Shown here piece after piece: positions 54,597 through 64,000 of a stretch of DNA of 64,000 bases. The notes under the pieces are model-generated. The model worked only from the letters and a program-made list of their open reading frames with translations. It was not told the DNA's origin and did no database searches. Positions within the stretch are counted from its first letter, which is position 1. The number at the start of each line of letters is the position of its first letter. The position numbers were made by a program, and so were the translations under genes. Location: NCBI RefSeq assembly GCF_000155595.1, contig NZ_DS989904.1:4395987-4459986 (forward strand), given 5' to 3'. This DNA comes from Synechococcus sp. PCC 7335 (GTDB taxonomy: Bacteria > Cyanobacteriota > Cyanobacteriia > Phormidesmidales > Phormidesmidaceae).

Positions 54597-55214
54597 TTAA
54601 CGTCTTAGATCGTACAATGCGTGAATATCATTCATACAGCGCTGAGTAACCGTCTTCAACTCAACTTTGCTAGTACCTACAGGCGGTGGGACTATCTTAC
54701 CAATCCGCACCGTCACCGGATATGATCTTGGCAGCCAGCAGCCCTTCGGCAAAACCTTATCAGTTCCCCACAAACTCACAGGCAGCAAAGGCACCTGTGC
54801 CTTCGCCGCGATCAGCGCCGCCCCCAGCTTAGGCGAGACTATCCGAGCATCGTGTGATCGGCCTCCTTGCAAATAGATTCCGATCGCCCAGTCCTCTTGT
54901 AACTGTCTCACTGCCGAGCGAATCGCACTACGATCGGCCGTCCCTCGTTTCACTGAATATGCACCATAGGCTCGAATCGCCAAGCCCAAAATTGGCACCT
55001 GAAATAACGAACTATCAGCCATAAACGATACCGGTCTCCGTAGGCAACAAGCCAAGACAGGAGAATCAAAATGGCTTGCATGATTAGCAACAACAATCAA
55101 TGGACCCTGCATTGGTACCCGCTCAGCCCCATATACACGCCCACGCAGATAGGTATATAGCACCGGACTGACTACAGACCACTTGAGCAAACAGTATAGA
55201 AAAGTGCGCGTCAT
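54597..55214 (-). CDS. 1-acyl-sn-glycerol-3-phosphate acyltransferase family protein
   Basis: The 205-residue protein belongs to the PlsC family, which transfers acyl chains to lysophosphatidate or related acceptors. The catalytic HxxxxD motif is HASHFD at residues 45-50. The usual FPEGTRS block is replaced by YLQGGRSHD, and VPLLPVSLWGTDKVLPKG follows. The N-terminus has one hydrophobic segment. It is convergent with the DegT gene and precedes the psaB terminator region. The acceptor could be unusual given the altered motif. Confidence 0.82.
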   Translation of the reverse strand: MTRTFLYCLLKWSVVSPVLYTYLRGRVYGAERVPMQGPLIVVANHASHFDSPVLACCLRRPVSFMADSSLFQVPILGLAIRAYGAYSVKRGTADRSAIRSAVRQLQEDWAIGIYLQGGRSHDARIVSPKLGAALIAAKAQVPLLPVSLWGTDKVLPKGCWLPRSYPVTVRIGKIVPPPVGTSKVELKTVTQRCMNDIHALYDLRR

Positions 55215-55341
55215 TCAAAAAATCAGGACTAACCAACTCAAGATATCATGCGGCTTCTCTCCAAAGTCGTTTAACCGCTTCGTACAAAGTTGAAAACAGA
55301 AAAACAAATCAAGGCCCAATCATACATTCAGGAAAAAAACA

Positions 55342-55377
55342 GTAAAAAACAAAGCCTCCCAGCATTGCTGAGAGGCT
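55342..55377 (-). terminator. Intrinsic terminator of psaAB
   Basis: AAGCCTCCCAGC (55351-55362) and GCTGAGAGGCTT (55366-55377) form a 12-bp stem with one mismatch and a 3-base loop. On the minus strand the stem is followed by TTTGTTTTTTAC. It lies about 35 bases past the psaB stop. Confidence 0.85.
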
Positions 55378-55411
55378 TCCTTCTATTTACCTAGAGTTGC
55401 AATTTACACCG

Positions 55412-57640
55412 CTAGCCGAATCGACTAGACGTTGACGCAATCAGGAAGGCTGCATAGGTCAGCACATACCCCACCGTAAAGTGAGCTAGGCCAATCAAAC
55501 GTCCTTGAACAATTGACATTGCAACCGGCTTGTCCTTCCAGCGAACCAGGTTAGCCAATGGCGTGCGCTCATGAGCCCAAACAATGGTCTCGATCAGCTC
55601 TTGCCAATAACCACGCCAGGAGATGAGGAACATGAATCCAGTCGCCCAGACCAGGTGTCCGAATAGGAACATCCAAGCCCAAACCGCCAAGTTGTTCATC
55701 CCATAGGGGTTGTAACCGTTGATCAGCTGAGAAGAGTTTAGCCAGAGATAGTCACGTAGCCAGCCCATGAGATAGTTCGAACTCTCATTAAACTGAGCGA
55801 CGTTCCCGCTCCAGATAGCCAAATGCTTCCAGTGCCAGTAGAAGGTTACCCAACCAATGGTATTGAGCATCCAGAACATCGCTAGGTAGAACGAATCCCA
55901 ACCAGAGATATCGCAAGTACCACCACGACCAGGACCATCACAAGGGAAGCTATAGCCGAAGTCTTTCTTGTCGGGCATCAGCTTTGAGCCACGGCCATCT
56001 AACGCACCTTTGACCAAGATCAAAGTAGTGGTATGAAGACCGAGCGCGATCGCATGGTGAACCAAGAAGTCACCAGGCCCAATTGCCAAGAACAAAGAGT
56101 TACTACCGCTGTTAATCGCATCCAACCAGCCAGGCAACCAGACGTTACCGCCATTGGGCCAAGCCGTAGTCGCAATGCTATCAGGGTTAGAAAGCAGCGT
56201 ATCAAAGCCATAGAGCGCTTTACCAGAAGCAGCCTGCACCCATTGTGCAAACACAGGCTCAACTAGGATTTGCTTCTCAGGTGTACCAAACGCAACCACT
56301 ACGTCGTTATGGACATAGAGACCAAGCGTATGGAAACCCAGGAAGAGAGAAACCCAGCTCAGGTGAGAGATGATGGCTTCTTTGTGATCTAGAACCCGCG
56401 CTAGCACGTTATTTTCGTTCGCTGCAGGATCGTAGTCTCTAATCAAGAAAATCGCACCGTGAGCAAACGCTCCCATCATGATGAAGCCAGCGATGTACTG
56501 GTGATGGGTATATAGCGCTGCTTGAGTGGTGAAGTCCTGCGCTATGAACGCGTAGGGCGGCAGTGCATACATGTGCTGAGCAACTAGAGACGTGATTACG
56601 CCCAAGGAAGCTAGCGCCAAAGCAAGCTGGAAGTGCAGCGAGTTGTTTAGCGTGTCGTAAAGACCCTTATGACCCGCACCTAAAGCGCCACCTAGCGGCG
56701 TGCCCTCTGGAGGACGGTGCGTATTCAAGATCTCTCTGATGCTGTGACCAATACCGAAGTTCGTCCGGTACATGTGGCCAGCCACGATAAAGAGGACTGC
56801 GATCGCTAGGTGGTGATGCGCCATATCCGTCAGCCACAGAGACTGTGTCTGAGGATGGAAACCACCCAAGAAAGTCAAGATCGCATCGCCCGCACCCTGA
56901 GAAGTACCAAACACATGTTCGGCCGTATCAGGATTTTGAGCGTAAGCGCCCCAATTGCCAGTAAAAAATGGTTGCAAGCCAGCGGGGTGAGGCTTCATGG
57001 TCAGGAAGTTATCCCAACCAACGTGCACACCACGGGACTCAGGAATCGCTACGTGAACCAAGTGACCAGTCCAAGCCAAGGAGCTGACACCGAACAAACC
57101 AGCCAAGTGGTGGTTGAGGCGAGACTCAGCATTCTTGAACCAAGAAAGGCTAGGACGGAACTTAGGCTGAAGGTGTAGCCAACCTGCAAACAGCATCACT
57201 GCTGCGAAGATCAACAAACCGACTGCGCCAGCATAAAGATCGCCATTCGTGCGCATACCAATGGTGTACCACCAGTGATACACACCTGAGTAAGCAATAT
57301 TCACCGGGCTAGTAGAACCAGCCTGAGAGAACGCATCAACCGCAGGTTGACCAAAGTGAGGATCCCAAATCGCATGCGCGATTGGTTTTACATTTAGTGG
57401 ATCTTGAGTCCACTGTGGGAAGTTGCCTTGCCAAGCGACATGGAACAGGTTGCCAGAAGTCCAGAGGAAAATGATCGCCAGGTGACCGAAGTGAGAAGCG
57501 AAGATCTTTTGGTAAAGATTCTCCTCTGTCATCCCGTCATGGGTTTCAAAGTCATGGGCTGTGGCAATTCCGTACCAGATCCGACGAGTAGTCGGATCTT
57601 GTGCGAGAGCTTGGCTAAATTTTGGAAATTTAGTTGCCAT
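55412..57640 (-). CDS. psaB: Photosystem I P700 chlorophyll a apoprotein A2
   Basis: PsaB with PsaA forms the photosystem I heterodimer that binds P700, A0, A1 and the interpolypeptide [4Fe-4S] cluster FX. The protein is 742 residues. The FX loop [20 protein letters not shown] carries the two cluster Cys, and the [17 protein letters not shown] region follows. The last helices ([16 protein letters not shown]) are intact. The psaA gene lies 25 bases upstream; GGAGG is 13 bases before the ATG. A strong terminator follows. Length and sequence are typical. Confidence 0.98.
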   Translation of the reverse strand: MATKFPKFSQALAQDPTTRRIWYGIATAHDFETHDGMTEENLYQKIFASHFGHLAIIFLWTSGNLFHVAWQGNFPQWTQDPLNVKPIAHAIWDPHFGQPAVDAFSQAGSTSPVNIAYSGVYHWWYTIGMRTNGDLYAGAVGLLIFAAVMLFAGWLHLQPKFRPSLSWFKNAESRLNHHLAGLFGVSSLAWTGHLVHVAIPESRGVHVGWDNFLTMKPHPAGLQPFFTGNWGAYAQNPDTAEHVFGTSQGAGDAILTFLGGFHPQTQSLWLTDMAHHHLAIAVLFIVAGHMYRTNFGIGHSIREILNTHRPPEGTPLGGALGAGHKGLYDTLNNSLHFQLALALASLGVITSLVAQHMYALPPYAFIAQDFTTQAALYTHHQYIAGFIMMGAFAHGAIFLIRDYDPAANENNVLARVLDHKEAIISHLSWVSLFLGFHTLGLYVHNDVVVAFGTPEKQILVEPVFAQWVQAASGKALYGFDTLLSNPDSIATTAWPNGGNVWLPGWLDAINSGSNSLFLAIGPGDFLVHHAIALGLHTTTLILVKGALDGRGSKLMPDKKDFGYSFPCDGPGRGGTCDISGWDSFYLAMFWMLNTIGWVTFYWHWKHLAIWSGNVAQFNESSNYLMGWLRDYLWLNSSQLINGYNPYGMNNLAVWAWMFLFGHLVWATGFMFLISWRGYWQELIETIVWAHERTPLANLVRWKDKPVAMSIVQGRLIGLAHFTVGYVLTYAAFLIASTSSRFG

Positions 57641-57665
57641 ATGTTTTATGTTTCCTCCGCGCTCC

Positions 57666-59939
57666 TTAACCTACCGATAACATTCGAGCCAAGAAGAACG
57701 CCCACGTCGTGGCGATCCCTCCTAGGAGATAGTGAGCAACGCCCACTGCTCGGCCTTGAGTAATGCTTAGTGCGCGAGGCTGAATAGCCGGAGCTACTTT
57801 CAGCTTGTTATGAGCCCAAACAATAGACTCAATCAGCTCCTGCCAGTAGCCGCGACCGCTGAACAAGAACATTAGGCTGAATGCCCAAACGAAGTGGGCA
57901 CCCAAGAACATCAAACCATAAGCCGACAGCGCCGAACCGTAGGTGTTGATGACCTGAGACGCTTGCGCCCACAGGAAGTCGCGCAGCCAACCGTTAATGG
58001 TGGTTGCACTTGCAGCAAAGTTGCCGCCAGTAATGTGAGAGACAGTGCCGTTATCAGACACAGTGCCCCAAACATCGGATTGCATCTTCCAACTAAAGTG
58101 GAAAATCACAATCGAGATCGAGTTATACATCCAGAACAAGCCTAGGAACACATGGTCCCAAGCAGAGACTTGGCAAGTGCCACCACGACCAGGACCGTCG
58201 CAAGGGAAGCGGAAGCCTAGCTCACTCTTATCAGGGATAAGACGCGAGTTGCGAGCGTACAGCACACCCTTAAGCAGGATGAGCACAGTCACGTGGATTG
58301 TGAATGCATGGATATGGTGAACCATGAAGTCTGCGGTGCCAAGCGTAATTGGCATCATCGCAACTTTACCGCCAACCGCTACAACGTCGCCGCCGAATGC
58401 ATAGCTCACAGGCGCTAGCGCATTAGGTGCCGTACCAGAGATAGAGGGCGCTGCAGTGTGCAGGCTCTGAATCCACTGAGCAAAGACGGGCTGTAGTTGA
58501 ATCGCCGTATCCGAGAACATGTCCTGCGGGCGACCCAAAGCTTGCATGGTGTCGTTATGAATGTATAGACCAAAGCTGTGGAAGCCAAGGAAAATACAGA
58601 CCCAGTTGAGATGGGAGATAATGGCATCACGAACGCGCAGAACGCGATCAAGCACGTTGTTGACATGCTTGGCCGGATCATAATCACGAATGAGTGCGAT
58701 CGCACCGTGCGCACCTGCACCTACCACCAAAAAGCCACCAATCCACATGTGGTGAGTAAACAGCGAAAGCTGCGTACCGTAATCGGTTGCAAGGTAAGGG
58801 TAAGGAGGCATCGCATACATATGCTGGGCCACAATAATAGTGACCGAGCCACCTAGGGCCAAGTTAATCGCTAGCTGAGCATGCCAGGACTGAGTTAGAA
58901 ACTCATACATTCCCACATGACCTTCGCCACCAAAAAGAAGCGGATCGCCCTTATGACCATCCAAAATCTGCTTGATGCTATGACCAATGCCCCAGTTAGT
59001 ACGGTACATATGACCAGCCACTAGGAACATCACAGCAATTGCCAAGTGATGGTGAGCGGTATCAGATAGCCATAGTCCGCCCGTTACCGGGTTCAGTCCA
59101 CCTTTGAAGGTAAGGAAGTCTGAGTAAGCTGCCCAATTGAGGGTAAAGAAAGGCTTCAAACCTTGAGCGAAGCTAGGATAGAGCTCAGTCATGAGTGCCT
59201 TGTCAAGGATGAACTCATGAGGTAGCGGAATATCCTGAGGTGCAACGCCAGCATCCAATAGCTTGTTAATCGGCAAAGATACGTGGATTTGGTGACCAGC
59301 CCAACCTAAAGAGCCAAGCCCGAACAAACCAGCTAGGTGGTGATTCAGCATCGACTCCACGTTTTGGAACCACTCCAGCTTAGGAGCAGCCTTGTGATAG
59401 TGGAACCAGCCAGCAAACAGCATCAAGCCAGCCATCACCAATCCACCAATCGCTGTGCAATACAGCTGGTATGAGTTCGTGATACCGGAAGCACGCCACA
59501 TCTGGAACAAGCCAGAGGTGATTTGAATACCGTGGAAGCCACCGCCAACGTCGGCGTTGAGAATTTCTTGCCCAAACACAGGCCAAACGACCTGAGCACT
59601 AGGCTTGATGCCAACTGGATTAGACATCCAGGCTTCGAAGTTGGAAAAGCGAGCGCCATGGAAGTACATGCCACTCAGCCAGATGAACACGACAGCCAGA
59701 TGGCCGAAGTGAGCGCTAAAGATTTTGCGAGATATATCTTCTAGGTCACTGGTGTGACTGTCGAAGTCGTGAGCGTCAGCGTGAAGGTTCCAAATCCAAG
59801 TGGTAGTTTTGGGTCCCCTAGCCAAAGTCCGATCAAAATGACCTGGCTTGGCCCACCTCTCAAAAGAAGTGGGGGTGGGGTTTTTATCAACCACAACCTT
59901 GGCTTTGGTGGCCTCCCGCTCGCGCGGGGTAGTTGTCAT
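57666..59939 (-). CDS. psaA: Photosystem I P700 chlorophyll a apoprotein A1
   Basis: PsaA is the other half of the photosystem I core and binds most of the pigments, P700 and the FX cluster. The 757-residue protein has [20 protein letters not shown] with both cluster cysteines and all 11 membrane helices by pattern. GAGGAG lies seven bases before the ATG at 59939. It is the first gene of the psaA-psaB operon. The 783-base gap upstream includes a TATAAT at 60138-60143 that may be its promoter. Codon use is typical of highly expressed genes. Confidence 0.98.
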   Translation of the reverse strand: MTTTPREREATKAKVVVDKNPTPTSFERWAKPGHFDRTLARGPKTTTWIWNLHADAHDFDSHTSDLEDISRKIFSAHFGHLAVVFIWLSGMYFHGARFSNFEAWMSNPVGIKPSAQVVWPVFGQEILNADVGGGFHGIQITSGLFQMWRASGITNSYQLYCTAIGGLVMAGLMLFAGWFHYHKAAPKLEWFQNVESMLNHHLAGLFGLGSLGWAGHQIHVSLPINKLLDAGVAPQDIPLPHEFILDKALMTELYPSFAQGLKPFFTLNWAAYSDFLTFKGGLNPVTGGLWLSDTAHHHLAIAVMFLVAGHMYRTNWGIGHSIKQILDGHKGDPLLFGGEGHVGMYEFLTQSWHAQLAINLALGGSVTIIVAQHMYAMPPYPYLATDYGTQLSLFTHHMWIGGFLVVGAGAHGAIALIRDYDPAKHVNNVLDRVLRVRDAIISHLNWVCIFLGFHSFGLYIHNDTMQALGRPQDMFSDTAIQLQPVFAQWIQSLHTAAPSISGTAPNALAPVSYAFGGDVVAVGGKVAMMPITLGTADFMVHHIHAFTIHVTVLILLKGVLYARNSRLIPDKSELGFRFPCDGPGRGGTCQVSAWDHVFLGLFWMYNSISIVIFHFSWKMQSDVWGTVSDNGTVSHITGGNFAASATTINGWLRDFLWAQASQVINTYGSALSAYGLMFLGAHFVWAFSLMFLFSGRGYWQELIESIVWAHNKLKVAPAIQPRALSITQGRAVGVAHYLLGGIATTWAFFLARMLSVG

Positions 59940-60722
59940 GGAGACTCTCCTCTCTAGACAGAGAAAGAACGGCTTACCCTCTATAGCCCTAGCCGAAAAC
60001 CAGCTCTAGCCGAAAACCTGTTTAAGTTTCCGCCCAAACAAGCCACTAGACTGACTCGCTAACCAAGCTAGGCAATCGGCAAAGCACTCTCTAAAGCACT
60101 TCTTTACCCAGGCATAGAAGGGTGAATGTTCTCACGTATTATAGTCACGGGTTTGACGGTGTATGACGAAGAGTTAACAATAGTTCAACCACCGAAGATC
60201 CTGATACCAAAAGGATTCCAAGCCAAGGAAATTCACACAAGCAAGACAAAAGCGCCTCTCCTTTTAACAAAAGGCAACACTCCATAGCATTTAGCGTTAT
60301 TGATGAGCCTTCAGCTACTTCCGTTGAATCAACAAGCGTTTTTTGGTGTTATCCATAGACCATAGTCTAGGAATGGAAAAGATTCTTGCCGTTTTAATAA
60401 TTTTTGTTGCCAGAATTAGAGAATAAAGATTTCATTTGCAGCTCTTATGCATTCCCTAAGCGTGCGTTATCTCTATGAAGATAGCGCTTGGCAACCTCAG
60501 CTCTGTTCAAAGAGATCCAAAGAAAGGCGCTCGTCCCATATGATCGGATCATAACAATGAGACTTTTAGCAGGGGGCGCGATGGAGGGCAGTCATGGCAT
60601 GAAAAAATAGTTGAGCAGAAGAGAATATCAATTGAGAACGAATCGTTGAAGATACTCCAAACAGTATCTAAACAATAGTATCCGAGCAGTAAGTGGGCTG
60701 AGCAGTGAGTGGATTGAAGTTG
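59940..60722. other. Divergent psaA / lipoprotein gene region
   Basis: This 783-base gap should contain the psaA promoter and any light-response sites, with an unusually long leader if the TATAAT at 60138-60143 (minus strand, about 200 bases upstream of psaA) is the -10 box. CTAGCCGAAAAC is duplicated around 59988-60017. No ORF or RNA gene is recognised. High-light-responsive HLR1 boxes were sought but not clearly found. Confidence 0.45.
60138..60143 (-). promoter_or_regulatory. Possible psaAB -10 element
   Basis: On the minus strand the sequence reads TATAAT, a perfect sigma-70 -10 box, about 200 bases upstream of psaA. A matching -35 is not obvious. The long leader would fit the long psaA leaders described in other cyanobacteria, but this is unproven. 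Confidence 0.3.
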
Positions 60723-62780
60723 ATGATAGAAAGGTCAGCGAAAAAAGCATTAGAGTTAGTGGCTTGCCTTCAAAAGTCTTTTCACAAAAACTTTGGCCGG
60801 AGGCGAGAAGCCTTTAGACACTTCTATCACAGAGGTTTATATCAGAATGTGCTTCGGTTACTAATCTGCCTATTCCTCAGCTCATCACTATTGAGTTGCG
60901 CTAGTCAATCTCGCCAAATCCGTCTAGCAGAACCGCCAGATATTCCCAGCGGTGGTGAAGTGCGCCGATTGAGTGGACCTATTCGTGAAGTCGCACCGCC
61001 CGCTATTTTGTCAGATCTTGCCGGGCTGCTGCCCAACCAACAGCCACGAGTTGCGATCGCCTATCCCAAACCTGACCAGGTAATCGAAGATACGCAGTTA
61101 GAAGTCCGGCTCGACGTCCAAAATTTCTCTATATATAAAGATGAAAAGGTAGGATTAGGTCCTCATATCCAGCTGATACTTGATAACCAGCCTGCTCAAT
61201 TGGTTTACAGCCTAGAAGACACCCTCACTCTAGAGGGACTAGCACCGGGCAGCCACACGTTACGTGCGATCGCAGTCCAGCCCTGGGGAGAAAGCTTCAA
61301 GAATGAAGCTGCCTACGCCCAAACCACTTTTCATCTTTTTGGTAAAACTAACGAAAACACGCCCGATCCAGAACTTCCTCTTCTCACCTATATTGAACCG
61401 CAAGGTACTTTTGGTGCCGAACCGCTGCTGCTCGATTTCTATCTAACCAATGCACCTTTGCACTTTCTAGCGCAGGAGGACGCAGAGGATGAACTGCTCG
61501 ACTGGAAGATCCGTGGAATAGTTAATGGGAAGGACTTTGTTATCGATCAATGGCAACCTATCTACCTCAAGGGATTTGAACCGGGCAAAAACTGGATACA
61601 GCTAACGCTAATAGATGAGCAAGGGCGGCTAATCGAAAACGAGTTTAACAGTACGATCAGAGTAATCGATTACGACTCGACTCAGCGAGATGCACTAGCT
61701 AAGTTAATTAGAGGAGAGTTACCCCTGCAAGAAGTGGGTCAGATTGTCGATCTAGACTATCAGCCGTCGGTAGAGGTAGTTACGCCCGAACAATCTGATC
61801 CCGGACAGTCTGAAGAAAATGAGCTTGATCAGCTCGAAGCTGATCAAATAGAGACTGAAAACGAAGAACTTGAAGCTGAATATTTTGAAGAGCCAGACAC
61901 TAACCTAGACACTAGCGAAGTTGAATTCCAAGAGCCAGAAGAAGCTGAAGAATTAGAAGCAGAAAACTTACCGCGTGAAAAAGAAGACACCGAAGAAACA
62001 GGACTAGAAACCTTTACCGACGAAGAAGCAGAGAAGGCAACAGTGCCAGCGATCATAAACTCTGAACAGTCGAGATTAGATGAGACTATAGAAGAGACTA
62101 GAATTGAAGAAACCAGTCCCCTAGACGCCAGGGTTGAAAACCTCGAGTCCGAGGCTCAAGCTGAGCAACCTCAGTCTACAGAGCCTACCCTTGACCAAAC
62201 CACCTCCGATCAGACCAACATAGAACAGCCAAGCCAAGAGACAGCAGTCCCACTACCTACAGAAGGTACACCGAAGCGAAAATCTCTGTTTGAGAGATTC
62301 TTTGGTCGAAAACAGAGTCCTCCAATTACTGAATCTATCACCAAACAGTCCGGCAAAGAGGAGCAGACAACGTCTTCTCAAGAAGTATCACCTTCAGAAG
62401 ATTCCGCCTTAGACTCAACAACCTTAGACTCAACCGCCATAGAGCAAGTACCTTCACAGCAGGCACCTTTAAAGCTAGACACATCATCGAAAACAAACGA
62501 CAGTGCTGTCTTAAGATCTGCTGAAGCGACTCAAGAGCCTATTGAAGATGATGCTGTCTCCGAAGAAATAACCGATACCGTTGAGCTTCCCACAGAACTT
62601 TCAGCACCTTCTACGCCTACTGATAACCTGCTAGTACCTAAATCAGCGGAGCCAGTCATTGACGTACCTGGCATTGACAAGTTCGATATCATAAATCCTG
62701 TAGATTTAGAATCTAAGACACTAGAAGAGAATATCAATAGCAAGCTAAAGGCCGACGACGAAGTCACGATTGGTGAATAG
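60723..62780 (+). CDS. Large acidic cyanobacterial lipoprotein of unknown function
   Basis: The protein of up to 685 residues has a lipoprotein signal (LRLLICLFLSSSLLSCASQ) preceded by an atypical 40-residue N-terminus, so the GTG at 60849 may be the true start. A conserved-looking domain (about residues 110-330: RVAIAYPKPDQVIEDTQLEV, then ALRAIAVQPWGESFK-like TLRAIAVQPWGESFKNE, and DWKIRGIVNGKDFVIDQWQP) is followed by about 310 residues rich in Glu, Ser, Thr and Pro. A basic patch (KRKSLFERFFGRKQSP) sits in the tail. It is divergent from psaA. Confidence 0.7.
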   Translation: MIERSAKKALELVACLQKSFHKNFGRRREAFRHFYHRGLYQNVLRLLICLFLSSSLLSCASQSRQIRLAEPPDIPSGGEVRRLSGPIREVAPPAILSDLAGLLPNQQPRVAIAYPKPDQVIEDTQLEVRLDVQNFSIYKDEKVGLGPHIQLILDNQPAQLVYSLEDTLTLEGLAPGSHTLRAIAVQPWGESFKNEAAYAQTTFHLFGKTNENTPDPELPLLTYIEPQGTFGAEPLLLDFYLTNAPLHFLAQEDAEDELLDWKIRGIVNGKDFVIDQWQPIYLKGFEPGKNWIQLTLIDEQGRLIENEFNSTIRVIDYDSTQRDALAKLIRGELPLQEVGQIVDLDYQPSVEVVTPEQSDPGQSEENELDQLEADQIETENEELEAEYFEEPDTNLDTSEVEFQEPEEAEELEAENLPREKEDTEETGLETFTDEEAEKATVPAIINSEQSRLDETIEETRIEETSPLDARVENLESEAQAEQPQSTEPTLDQTTSDQTNIEQPSQETAVPLPTEGTPKRKSLFERFFGRKQSPPITESITKQSGKEEQTTSSQEVSPSEDSALDSTTLDSTAIEQVPSQQAPLKLDTSSKTNDSAVLRSAEATQEPIEDDAVSEEITDTVELPTELSAPSTPTDNLLVPKSAEPVIDVPGIDKFDIINPVDLESKTLEENINSKLKADDEVTIGE

Positions 62781-62876
62781 CCAAAAGATTAGTGTCCTCT
62801 AAAAGTCCAAGACTCTGTATAGCTGACGTCAGATGATGCTCAAAGAGGCTAGGCCTACGGACGCTAGCTGGCCATC

Positions 62877-62931
62877 TAGCTCTATAGATATCAACGGTTT
62901 CACCTAATGGAAATGTATAGCGCTAAGTGAC
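62877..62931. repeat. Dispersed palindromic repeat, copy B
   Basis: This 55-base unit matches copy A at 25490-25544 in 47 positions, including TAGCTCTATAG at the start, ATCAACGGTTT in the middle and GCTAAGTGAC at the end. The terminal arms are partly mutated (CATCTAGCTCTA against TAGCGCTAAGTG), so the hairpin is weaker than in copy A. It lies between the acidic lipoprotein gene and gpsA. Confidence 0.65.
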
Positions 62932-62948
62932 CAAAGCTGTGACTAAAG

Positions 62949-63875
62949 CTATAGAACGCAGGATTCTGGCTTTAGCTCACGTTCCATCAAAGCTTCTACA
63001 GCTTCTTTGGGAGTGATACGACCTAAGAGCAGTCGATACACCTGTCTTGAAATCGGAACAGGAATCCCTTCACGGTTGGCGATCGCAATCAAAACATGAG
63101 CTGTATTCACCCCTTCAGCCGTTCCTCCTAGCTCTTCTAGTATCTGTTCTAGTGATTTGCCCTGCGCTAGCCCATAGCCAACCCGGTAGTTTCGACTAAG
63201 ACTGCTGCTACAAGTAGCAAGCATATCGCCTAGACCACTCAGACCATAGAAAGTCTCAACTTCGGTCGCACCTAGATGCAAGCCAACCCGGATCACCTCT
63301 GGCAGCGCCCGAGTAATCAAGGCAGATTTAGCATTAGTGCCTAAGTTAAGGCCGTCGCAAACACCTACAGCGATCGCCATTACATTTTTAAGCGTGCCGC
63401 CGAGTTCTGCGCCTAATGGGTCACCACTGGTATAGACCCTGAAGCTGTCTGAGGAGAAAAGCTGCTGAACAGTAGTAGCAGCCGTCAGATCTTTGCTAGC
63501 TAAAACAGTCGCGGCGGGAAGCCCACCCGATATCTCCTTAGAAAGGTTCGGACCAGATAAAACAGCGACGGGGTGGTCAGGAAAAGCGGATTGAAAGATC
63601 TGCGAAGGCGTCAGCGTAGTTTCTGGGTCTAGACCTTTTGTCGCAGTCACTAAGATAGCAGCAGGTGGAATCGATAGCTGACGTAGCTGCTGAGCTAGAG
63701 AAGTCACTCCCTTCATCGAGATAGCAGATAGAATCACGTCCGCATCAGCAATCGCTTCTTCTAGACTAAGTTCTCCTCGTCTCGACCATAGTTTGACCTG
63801 GTGGTGATTACTTTCTGCCAGGCGGGCAAGGGCGCTTCCCCATGCTCCTCGTCCCAAAACCGCTAGCTTGAGCAC
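62949..63875 (-). CDS. gpsA: NAD(P)-dependent glycerol-3-phosphate dehydrogenase
   Basis: GpsA reduces dihydroxyacetone phosphate to sn-glycerol-3-phosphate for lipid synthesis. The 308-residue protein has the Rossmann motif GRGAWG at about 8-13, the catalytic Lys region GGTLKNVMAIAVGVCDG, and GLSGLGDMLATCSSSLSRN. The start is a GTG at 63875 with AGGGG seven bases before it and the conserved N-terminus; the frame extends upstream to 63953 but that part is unlike the family. It is convergent with the lipoprotein gene and close to repeat copy B. Confidence 0.93.
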   Translation of the reverse strand: MLKLAVLGRGAWGSALARLAESNHHQVKLWSRRGELSLEEAIADADVILSAISMKGVTSLAQQLRQLSIPPAAILVTATKGLDPETTLTPSQIFQSAFPDHPVAVLSGPNLSKEISGGLPAATVLASKDLTAATTVQQLFSSDSFRVYTSGDPLGAELGGTLKNVMAIAVGVCDGLNLGTNAKSALITRALPEVIRVGLHLGATEVETFYGLSGLGDMLATCSSSLSRNYRVGYGLAQGKSLEQILEELGGTAEGVNTAHVLIAIANREGIPVPISRQVYRLLLGRITPKEAVEALMERELKPESCVL

Positions 63876-64000
63876 ACTTCTACCCCTTGATTGAATAGCT
63901 GAATAGCAATTGCAAGATTCCCTTAGCCCTACCAGCTCTAATAGGAATATCACAATCGCCCTTTAGCCTACCGCAACCTGCGAAACAACTTCACTTGCAG

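Noticed and set aside
52449-55214. Insertion sequence as the cause of the broken genes
   Set aside because: No transposase and no terminal inverted repeats with target duplications are visible; small indels explain the breaks better.
56810-59957. Several antisense ORFs of 70-120 codons across psaA and psaB
   Set aside because: They are frame shadows of highly conserved coding sequence and have no independent support.
59940-60704. HLR1 (RpaB) boxes upstream of psaA
   Set aside because: No pair of HLR1 hexamers with the proper spacing could be read with confidence.
1-64000. tRNA, rRNA, riboswitch or CRISPR features
   Set aside because: I looked for T-loop motifs, conserved riboswitch cores and regularly spaced direct repeats in the gaps and found none convincing; a covariance-model scan would be decisive.

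Overview
The window is cyanobacterial chromosome. It carries the photosystem I core operon psaA-psaB, a ferredoxin-dependent sulfite reductase, an omega-3 acyl-lipid desaturase, vipp1, a CRR7-type NDH-1 assembly protein, a plant-type ferredoxin and several proteins known mainly from cyanobacteria and plastids (DUF3326, DUF2854). The octamer GCGATCGC (HIP1) recurs throughout. Base composition looks close to even. The gene content (treZYH, desB, many two-component and transport genes) suits a Leptolyngbya / Phormidesmis / Synechococcus PCC 7335-like lineage rather than a streamlined marine picocyanobacterium; the genus is an inference. There are no rRNA or tRNA genes, no complete insertion sequence and no CRISPR array.

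Layout. 0-6.2 kb: trehalose cluster on the minus strand, transcribed treZ > treY > treH; treH runs off the left edge. 6.5-8.0 kb: a VOC-family protein followed by a DoxX membrane protein. 8.2-16.0 kb: mostly plus-strand genes: a secreted DUF1838 protein, polysaccharide deacetylase, TsaC/Sua5, a degenerate histidine kinase, a membrane protein, an Nfu_N/HEAT protein, a sodium:solute symporter and an SDR. 16.1-19.0 kb: a PstS-like lipoprotein and a sensor kinase, probably one operon. 19.5-25.2 kb: desB, small DUF3465 and DUF2726 proteins, an outer-membrane protein, an M23 peptidase, and a LysE exporter with an Lrp regulator. 25.5-29.6 kb: tldD-tldE and a frameshifted AI-2E-type transporter gene. 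29.9-35.7 kb: SLC13/RCK transporter, cysC, a cytosine-deaminase-like amidohydrolase, gshB and a small membrane protein. 35.8-43.3 kb: zinc-ribbon protein, uvrC, aminotransferase, vipp1, DUF3326, two small genes and a ferredoxin. 43.5-46.7 kb: DUF2854, crr7, sir. 46.9-51.2 kb: TetR(NemR-like)-GST-old yellow enzyme, Nudix, and an alpha/beta-hydrolase-fold protein that lacks its triad. 51.3-54.6 kb: an eroded region with gene fragments and a frameshifted DegT aminotransferase. 54.6-60 kb: PlsC-like acyltransferase, psaB, psaA. 60.7-63.9 kb: a large acidic lipoprotein and gpsA.

Several sets work together: trehalose synthesis and breakdown; sulfur assimilation (transporter, cysC, sir, gshB, GST); electrophile stress (NemR-like regulator, GST, ene-reductase); and thylakoid/PSI function (psaAB, vipp1, crr7, desB). 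The most unusual signals are a 55-bp palindromic repeat present twice, many 10-22 bp intergenic tandem duplications, indels at simple-sequence tracts that split at least two genes, two proteins with enzyme folds but lost catalytic residues, and a ribbon-helix-helix-like tail on Sir.
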